Shown piece after piece: positions 58,962-64,000 of a stretch of DNA of 64,000 nt. The stretch comes from Deltaproteobacteria bacterium. Lineage in GTDB: Bacteria; Desulfobacterota; DSM-4660; Desulfatiglandales; HGW-15. Position 1 is the stretch's first letter. Each line of letters opens with the position of its first letter. Where the stretch lies: NCBI GenBank assembly GCA_019310485.1, contig JAFDEF010000006.1, positions 1 to 64,000 on the forward strand, written 5' to 3'. The position numbers and the translations under genes are program-made. The notes below the pieces were generated by a model that had not been told where the DNA came from, did not search any database, and saw nothing but the letters and a program-made list of their open reading frames with translations.

Positions 58962-61038
58962 AGTCTAAACTGACCTCTCCAATGGACTGAAACCTCATAT
59001 CACTCAGAAGCTCACTGTGCGACAATACGATCAAAGATGGAATGAAGTGCTCTATCATCTTCCTTAAATATCTTCGCACCTTGGGCGAGGTAAGAAGAAT
59101 GGGCTGAATATTCTTTGCCATGGCTTTCTCTGCTTCCTTCTTAATGGAGGTGATGATTTGATCTGCGAGTTTCGGATCAAGGGAAAGATATGAGCCGTGC
59201 TCAGTGCTCTGGACTCCTTCGAGGAGTGCTTTTTCAATATCATGCTGCATGGTTATTACTCTCAACACTCCGTCTTGCGCCAGGTGCGGGGTCACAATAG
59301 ACCTGGATAGTTTGTGCCTCACATACTCGGTTAAGAGGTCTGGATCTTTTGTTAAAGGAGCATAGTCGGCCAGTGTCTCCACGATTGTCAGTATGTCACG
59401 AATAGATACCCGTTCCTGTAGCAGGTTCTGCAGTACCTTCTGGACCACACCTAGAGAAAGGAGGTTGGGTACCAGCTCCTCTACCGGCTTTGGGTGCGAT
59501 TTACTCAAATTATCAAGCAGGTCTTGAACCTCTTGCCGTCCTAGGAGTTCGGAAGCATGGGCCCTCAGGATTTCGGTTAGATGAGTTGCCATCACTGTCA
59601 CGTTGTCAACCACTGTATATCCCGCCAGTTTTGCCTCCTCTTTCATTGGTTCAGGTATCCAGATTGCAGGGAGGTTAAAGGCTGGCTCTGTTGTTCCTAT
59701 TCCGTCGAGTTTTCTTGTTGCATCGCCGGGATCGATGGCAAGGAAGTGGTTTAACATCAGCTCGGCGCTTGCGATCGGCACGCCCCTAAGAAGAATCCTG
59801 TATTCTGAGGAGTTGAGCTGGAGATTGTCTCTAATGTGTATCGGCGGTATGATAAGACCCAGTTCAAGCGCGAACTGCCTCCTAATGGAATGGACCCGGT
59901 CAAGAAATTCTCCCCCTTGTTCCTTGTCTACCAGCGGGATAAGACCGTATCCCACCTCGACTTCGAGTGGATCCACTGCCAGCAGGTGTTCTACGGGCTG
60001 AGGGCCAGCCTGAGGTTTTTGCTTTTCTTGCACCTCAGCCAGCTTTATGCTTGCCTGTTCTTTTCTCTTGCCCAAAGTGTAAACACTCCCCCCGATTATA
60101 AGCGAAAGAACAATGAAGGGAAAGTGGGGTAGGCCAGGGATAAGACCGAAGAAAAATACTGTAAAAGCAGCCAGAAGAATTGCTTTTGGGTAACCGGCAA
60201 ATTGTTTACCAAACTCCCTACCCATATTGTCCTGTGATGCTGCTCTGCTTACAACTATGCCCGCTGCCGTTGAAATTGTCAGGGCGGGGATCTGCGACAC
60301 AAGCCCATCCCCCACGGTCAAAAGAGTATAATTCTGGGCGGCGTCAATAACAGACATATTTTTTTGCAGTACCCCGATGACCAGTCCCCCGATAATGTTT
60401 ATAATGGTAATTATTATACCGGCGATAGCGTCTCCCCTGACAAACTTGGCAGCTCCGTCCATGGCACCATGAAACTCGGCTTCTCTAGCAATTATGGCCC
60501 TGCGTTTTTTAGCCTCCTTCTCGTCTATGAGCCCTGCATTAAGATCTGCATCAATACTCATCTGCTTCCCCGGCATAGCATCAAGGGTAAACCTGGCGGC
60601 CACCTCGGCAATCCTTGTGGCACCCTTGGTAATTACGACGAAATTTACAATCACCAGAATGGTAAATACAATCATCCCAACCACGTAATTGCCTTCAACC
60701 ACGAAGCACCCGAAGGATTTGATCACCCTGCCTGCAGCCAGGGCACCTCTGTCACCGTGTAAAAGTATCAAGCGAGTAGAGGCTATATTGAGAGAGAGGC
60801 GATAAAGGGTTGTAATCAAGAGTAGAGAAGGGAATATTGAAAAGTCCAGGGGCTTCAGCGTGTAGATGGCGATCAGGAGAATGCTTATTGCCAGTGTGAT
60901 ATTTAGGGCCAGAAGGAAATCAAGAAGAGCGGGTGGTAATGGAATGATCATAACAACGAGGACCGTTACCACTCCGACAACTGTCAGCAATTCGCTAAGG
61001 GTGGCATGATCTGATTGTCTTATTAGGACCTGTTCCAT
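58951..61038 (-). CDS. flhA: flagellar export gate protein FlhA
   Basis: 695 residues. About eight transmembrane helices fill the first half, including the FHIPEP region (FTLDAMPGKQMSIDADLNAGLIDEKEAKKRR). The large cytoplasmic domain follows (EVEVGYGLIPLVDKEQGGEFLDRVHSIRRQFALELG to the C-terminal SHSELLSDMRF). FlhA forms the nonameric ring that receives chaperone-substrate complexes and uses the proton gradient. It lies between flhB and flhF. Confidence 0.96.
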   Translation of the reverse strand: MEQVLIRQSDHATLSELLTVVGVVTVLVVMIIPLPPALLDFLLALNITLAISILLIAIYTLKPLDFSIFPSLLLITTLYRLSLNIASTRLILLHGDRGALAAGRVIKSFGCFVVEGNYVVGMIVFTILVIVNFVVITKGATRIAEVAARFTLDAMPGKQMSIDADLNAGLIDEKEAKKRRAIIAREAEFHGAMDGAAKFVRGDAIAGIIITIINIIGGLVIGVLQKNMSVIDAAQNYTLLTVGDGLVSQIPALTISTAAGIVVSRAASQDNMGREFGKQFAGYPKAILLAAFTVFFFGLIPGLPHFPFIVLSLIIGGSVYTLGKRKEQASIKLAEVQEKQKPQAGPQPVEHLLAVDPLEVEVGYGLIPLVDKEQGGEFLDRVHSIRRQFALELGLIIPPIHIRDNLQLNSSEYRILLRGVPIASAELMLNHFLAIDPGDATRKLDGIGTTEPAFNLPAIWIPEPMKEEAKLAGYTVVDNVTVMATHLTEILRAHASELLGRQEVQDLLDNLSKSHPKPVEELVPNLLSLGVVQKVLQNLLQERVSIRDILTIVETLADYAPLTKDPDLLTEYVRHKLSRSIVTPHLAQDGVLRVITMQHDIEKALLEGVQSTEHGSYLSLDPKLADQIITSIKKEAEKAMAKNIQPILLTSPKVRRYLRKMIEHFIPSLIVLSHSELLSDMRFQSIGEVSLDYAD

Positions 61039-61061
61039 GTTTTTCTTGAAAAGACCTCACA

Positions 61062-62150
61062 CTATCGAGATCGGGTTTCGCCGTGCAAAGCCCGGGGTTT
61101 CAAACTATAAACGTATGCCAACACTTCAGCTACAATCTGATAAAGGTTGTGTGGAATTTCCTCATCAACCTGAACCAAAGAGTACAAGCTTTGAGCAAGT
61201 CCCTTGTTTTGCACAATGGGGATATGGTTTTTTTCTGCAATTTCTTTGATTTTTCTCGCTATTGCCCCAGCTCCTTTTGCAAGCAGCTTGGGTGCATTCA
61301 TAGAAGAGCTATCGTACTTTAATGCCACAGCAAGATGAGTCGGGTTGGTGATAACCACATCCGCTTCAGGAACAGCCTGCATCATCCTTTTCCTTGCAAT
61401 TTGCGTTTGAATCGTTCTAATCCTTGATTTTACCAGTGGATCGCCTTCAGTCCTTTTAAACTCTTCCTTTACTTCTTTCTTAGTCATCTTGAGTCGCTTT
61501 TCAAACTCCCACCTCTGGAAAGCGTAATCAATGATCACAAGAAGGATCATTGCAAGTGTGCACCTGATAAAAAGCTTGAAGATTGCACGAAGCACGTAAG
61601 AAATGATTGAAACTTTTTCCATCTCACACATATGAGGGACTTGCTTCATCTCGCCCTTTACACTGAGATAAGCGACTCCACCTACAATCGCCAGTTTGAG
61701 CAAGGACTTAAGCAACTCCATAAGGGACTGCTTGGAAAAGAGTCTGCCAAAACCCTTAACGGGGTTGATCTTTGAAAATTTGGGCTTGATGAGTTCACTG
61801 GATAATACGAAGCCTACCTGCATAACGTTGGATAAAATTGCAGTGATGAAAACAGCTGCCACCAAGGGTCCTATTAGCAAAATAAAGAAACTGATTGTTT
61901 TTTGGGCAAATACCATAAAATCGGGGAGACTGAAGTGCTGGAGAGGAAGAAGCGAAAAAGATCTCTTCATTTCGGTCTGGATGCCAGTGTAAATATAGTG
62001 TCCGAAAAAGGAGAGGGTGATCAAACCGGACAGGAGAACGGCAACAGAGGAGAGTTCCCTGCTTTTCGCAACTTCTCCTTTTTTCTTAGCGTCTTCCCGT
62101 TTTTTCGGGGTTGGTTGCTCTGTTTTTTCTTCAAAGGATTCCTCGGCCAT
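61062..62150 (-). CDS. flhB: flagellar export gate switch protein FlhB
   Basis: 362 residues. It begins EESFEEKTEQPTPKKREDAKKKGEVAKS, has four transmembrane helices, and a cytoplasmic domain with the autocleavage motif NPTH in VVITNPTHLAVALKYD. FlhB switches export from rod/hook to filament substrates after cleavage. A separate copy of only its C-terminal cleavage product is encoded at 53514-53792. FlhB is 2 bp after fliR. Confidence 0.96.
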   Translation of the reverse strand: MAEESFEEKTEQPTPKKREDAKKKGEVAKSRELSSVAVLLSGLITLSFFGHYIYTGIQTEMKRSFSLLPLQHFSLPDFMVFAQKTISFFILLIGPLVAAVFITAILSNVMQVGFVLSSELIKPKFSKINPVKGFGRLFSKQSLMELLKSLLKLAIVGGVAYLSVKGEMKQVPHMCEMEKVSIISYVLRAIFKLFIRCTLAMILLVIIDYAFQRWEFEKRLKMTKKEVKEEFKRTEGDPLVKSRIRTIQTQIARKRMMQAVPEADVVITNPTHLAVALKYDSSSMNAPKLLAKGAGAIARKIKEIAEKNHIPIVQNKGLAQSLYSLVQVDEEIPHNLYQIVAEVLAYVYSLKPRALHGETRSR

Positions 62151-62152
62151 CG

Positions 62153-62935
62153 TTAACCCTTCACCTGTGCCATAAGGCTAATTAAGAGCGGCCCTAGGTC
62201 AAAAAGATATTTTTCCATGAATCTGAGCAGCACACTCAGGGATATCGCAAAGAACAGGAGTCCAATAACTATCTGAACAGGAAACGCCACAATCATAATG
62301 TTCATCTGCGGTATTAGCTTTGTGATAAGACCAAAAGCGACATTGGTCAAAAGAAGCACAGCTATAGCTGGCGCGCCTATCTTTAAAGCGATGAGAAACA
62401 TATCGCCCGACGCATGCATAATTTGCTGAAGTATCTGCCTGTTTATGCTTAAGGAGCCCAGGTTTACAATTTCGAAACTTTCCCTGAGTCCTTTAAGCAA
62501 TACATGGTGACCGTTTAAGAGCAGAAAAAGCGTCAAAGCGGAGAGGTAGGCCATGTTGCCCAGAAGTGAAACCTGCGTGCCGCTTTGAGGATCAAGAATA
62601 TTGGCGATAGCAAAGCCTGTCTGAAAGCCTACAAATTCACCCATCATTCTTACACCTTCAAAAAACAACTGGATTGTTAGACCTAAGATCATACCCACAA
62701 TGAACTCTCCCCCTACCAGTTGAACCATGCCCCATAGCGACCCGGGGAGTGCAGGGATATGCTTGTTTATGACCGGGAAGAGAATTATTGTTATAATAAG
62801 AGAAAATCCGGCCTTCACTAAAATCGGTACTATGCGTGCGCTAAAAAAAGGTAGCATGAACAAAATTACACTGACCCTTATGAATATAAGCAAAAATGAT
62901 TCAACTGCTTCACATGACATAGGCCATATTGCCAT
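62153..62935 (-). CDS. fliR: flagellar export gate protein FliR
   Basis: 260 residues with six or more hydrophobic segments and the family pattern FLLIFIRVSVILFMLPFFSARIVPILVKAGFSL, GEFIVGMILGLTIQLFFEGVRMMGEFVGFQTGFAIANILDPQSG and LPQMNIMIVAFPVQIVIGL. It closes the FliPQR core of the export gate. The order fliP-fliQ-fliR-flhB is canonical; a 65-bp gap separates it from fliQ. Confidence 0.95.
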   Translation of the reverse strand: MAIWPMSCEAVESFLLIFIRVSVILFMLPFFSARIVPILVKAGFSLIITIILFPVINKHIPALPGSLWGMVQLVGGEFIVGMILGLTIQLFFEGVRMMGEFVGFQTGFAIANILDPQSGTQVSLLGNMAYLSALTLFLLLNGHHVLLKGLRESFEIVNLGSLSINRQILQQIMHASGDMFLIALKIGAPAIAVLLLTNVAFGLITKLIPQMNIMIVAFPVQIVIGLLFFAISLSVLLRFMEKYLFDLGPLLISLMAQVKG

Positions 62936-63000
62936 CTTAAACCTTTACGAAACCCGAGGGGGCCGGCCTGGAGCAGGCCTTTCCCGTGTTTATTTCACCT

Positions 63001-63270
63001 TTACCTTACATAGAATGGTATCTGCTGAATAGCTGTTATCGTAAAGCCCATCAAATGCTCAATCATCCAGTGCGCAAAAAACAGCAAAGCCAGCAATACG
63101 ACCAAGATCTTGGGTACGAATGTAAGGGTCATTTCCTGGATCTGTGTTACTGCTTGAAAAATACTCACAACCAGGCCCACAATAAGACCAAGAGCAAGCA
63201 TGGGCATGGCTACAAGGATGGTAGTTTTAATCGCCTCCTGCCCAAAACTAACGACAAATTCAGGTGTCAT
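63001..63270 (-). CDS. fliQ: flagellar export gate protein FliQ
   Basis: 89 residues, exact family size, with two transmembrane helices: AIKTTILVAMPMLALGLIVGLVVSIFQAVTQI and ILVVLLALLFFAHWMIEHLMGF. QEMTLTFVPKI between them is the family signature. It belongs to the FliP5Q4R1 core complex. Confidence 0.96.
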   Translation of the reverse strand: MTPEFVVSFGQEAIKTTILVAMPMLALGLIVGLVVSIFQAVTQIQEMTLTFVPKILVVLLALLFFAHWMIEHLMGFTITAIQQIPFYVR

Positions 63271-63285
63271 GTTTTCACCTGCCGC

Positions 63286-63332
63286 TATTTACCCCGTAGG
63301 AATGCCCCGTGCGGGAGCACGGGGATGGTAAA
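63286..63332. repeat. stable hairpin between fliP and fliQ
   Basis: CCCCGTGC-GGGA-GCACGGGG (63305-63324) is a perfect 8-bp stem with a tetraloop, enclosed by a weaker outer pair TTTACC (63286-63291) / GGTAAA (63327-63332). A T-run follows on the plus strand, opposite to the direction of the flagellar genes. It therefore looks more like a REP-type element or an mRNA structure between fliP and fliQ than a terminator of this operon. Confidence 0.65.
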
Positions 63333-63383
63333 TAAAGTTTTTTTCCGCTTTTTCGCATGAGAACCGGGCCTCCTTTCAGCCGT

Positions 63384-64000
63384 TTACCCTCCCGCAAAAC
63401 TTTTTACCAGAGAACCTACTATTAGATACCAGCCGTCAACGAGCACGAAGAGCATCAATTTGAATGGAAGGGATATCAAGATTGGCGGGAGCATCATCAT
63501 GCCCATACTGAGCAAAACGCTTGCCACAACCATATCTATTATCAGGAAAGGAATATACAAAATGAACCCGATAATGAAGGCTGTTTTCAGTTCACTCAAG
63601 ACAAATGCAGGGATGAGGATGGAAGTTGGAATATCTGCTTTAGTTCTTGGTTTTTTCATCCCCGTCATCTGGGCAAACAGAGACAGGTCCTTTTCTCGTG
63701 TCTGCTTGAACATGAAGTGACGAATCGGTTTTATAGCAGCTTTTAGAGCGTCCGCCTGGGAAATTTGCTGATTAAGGTACGGCTGCAGTGCGTCATGATT
63801 TATTTTTTGACACACGGGCATCATAATAAAAAACGTGAGAAACAACGCCAGTCCGGCTATGATCTGGTTTGAAGGGGTTTGGTTGGTGCCTAAAGCGTGT
63901 CGCAAGAAAGCGAAAACTACAATCAGCCGGGTAAAAGATGTCATGAGCGTAAGAATAGCAGGTGCAAGGGATAGAATAGTTAAGAGGAAAATAATCTGGA
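63384..64000 (-). CDS. fliP: flagellar export gate protein FliP (5' end outside the window)
   Basis: At least 205 codons; the frame continues without a stop to the right edge, reading ILSLAPAILTLMTSFTRLIVVFAFLRHALGTNQTP, the known N-terminal core of FliP. The signal peptide and first residues are beyond the edge, so the Met at 63944 is internal. Further FliP blocks are GLALFLTFFIMMPV, FMFKQTREKDLSLF, PTSILIPAFVLSELKTAFIIGFILYIPFLIIDMVVASVLLSMGMMMLPP and PFKLMLFVLVDGW. It is the first visible gene of the minus-strand flagellar operon. Confidence 0.95.
   Translation of the reverse strand, partial: QIIFLLTILSLAPAILTLMTSFTRLIVVFAFLRHALGTNQTPSNQIIAGLALFLTFFIMMPVCQKINHDALQPYLNQQISQADALKAAIKPIRHFMFKQTREKDLSLFAQMTGMKKPRTKADIPTSILIPAFVLSELKTAFIIGFILYIPFLIIDMVVASVLLSMGMMMLPPILISLPFKLMLFVLVDGWYLIVGSLVKSFAGG

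Noticed and set aside
63305-63340. hairpin plus T-run read as an intrinsic terminator
   Set aside because: The T-run is on the plus strand, while all genes on both sides are on the minus strand, so it cannot terminate them in the usual way.

Overview
The window looks like chromosome from a strictly anaerobic, motile, dissimilatory sulfate reducer of the Desulfobacterota (old Deltaproteobacteria). The main evidence is a complete dsrMKJOP set, a neighbouring tetrahaem cytochrome c3, a ferredoxin-fused EtfA, many CoA-thioester enzymes and a long polar-flagellum operon with FlhF/FlhG. Base composition looks moderate (roughly half G+C, by eye). I saw no rRNA, tRNA, CRISPR array, transposase or phage gene.

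Layout. 0-7.2 kb: a WbqC-like protein, a divergent polysaccharide deacetylase, a glycerate 2-kinase, and a convergent three-gene block (two GT81/GT2-like glycosyltransferases around a mannosyl-3-phosphoglycerate-phosphatase-like HAD protein) that most likely makes glucosylglycerate or a related compatible solute. 7.3-11.2 kb: housekeeping rlmE-yebC-ruvC-ruvA-ruvB on the minus strand. 11.2-18.4 kb: small palindromic repeats, a strong promoter, an RsbRD-N protein and dsrMKJOP, then a 2x[4Fe-4S] ferredoxin and a convergent cytochrome c3. 18.4-22.7 kb: a gene-free region rich in inverted repeats, fusA and mltG.

22.7-44.7 kb is the most interesting part: about 22 kb of co-directional genes starting at a promoter whose -10 is covered by a perfect palindrome. 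In order they are a family III CoA-transferase, EtfB, ferredoxin-EtfA, an acyl-CoA dehydrogenase lacking its catalytic base, a GntR/FCD regulator, a two-subunit B12-dependent acyl-CoA mutase, a TRAP transporter, a phenylacetate-CoA-ligase-like AMP ligase, a three-subunit molybdenum hydroxylase, hydantoinase/oxoprolinase HyuA and HyuB, and a 3-hydroxyacyl-CoA dehydrogenase/enoyl-CoA hydratase fusion. This combination matches the iaa gene set for anaerobic indole-3-acetate (auxin) degradation known from denitrifying Aromatoleum/Azoarcus. I infer an indoleacetate (or closely related N-heteroaryl-acetate) pathway in a sulfate reducer, with a TRAP transporter in place of an ABC system and its own Etf. 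No thiolase is present in the window.

44.8-64.0 kb: an Hsp20 gene, then a minus-strand flagellar region: fliP(partial)-fliQ-fliR-flhB-flhA-flhF-flhG-fliA-fliL-small protein-DUF2802-fliK-like-flhB C-terminal paralogue, then a sigma-54 promoter and flgF-flgG-flgA-flgH-flgI-flgJ(N)-flgN-flgK-flgL.

Together the genes describe a cell that oxidises aromatic or N-heterocyclic acids to CoA thioesters, passes electrons through Etf, ferredoxin and cytochrome c3 towards the Dsr membrane complex, swims with polar flagella, and probably accumulates a glycerate-based osmolyte.
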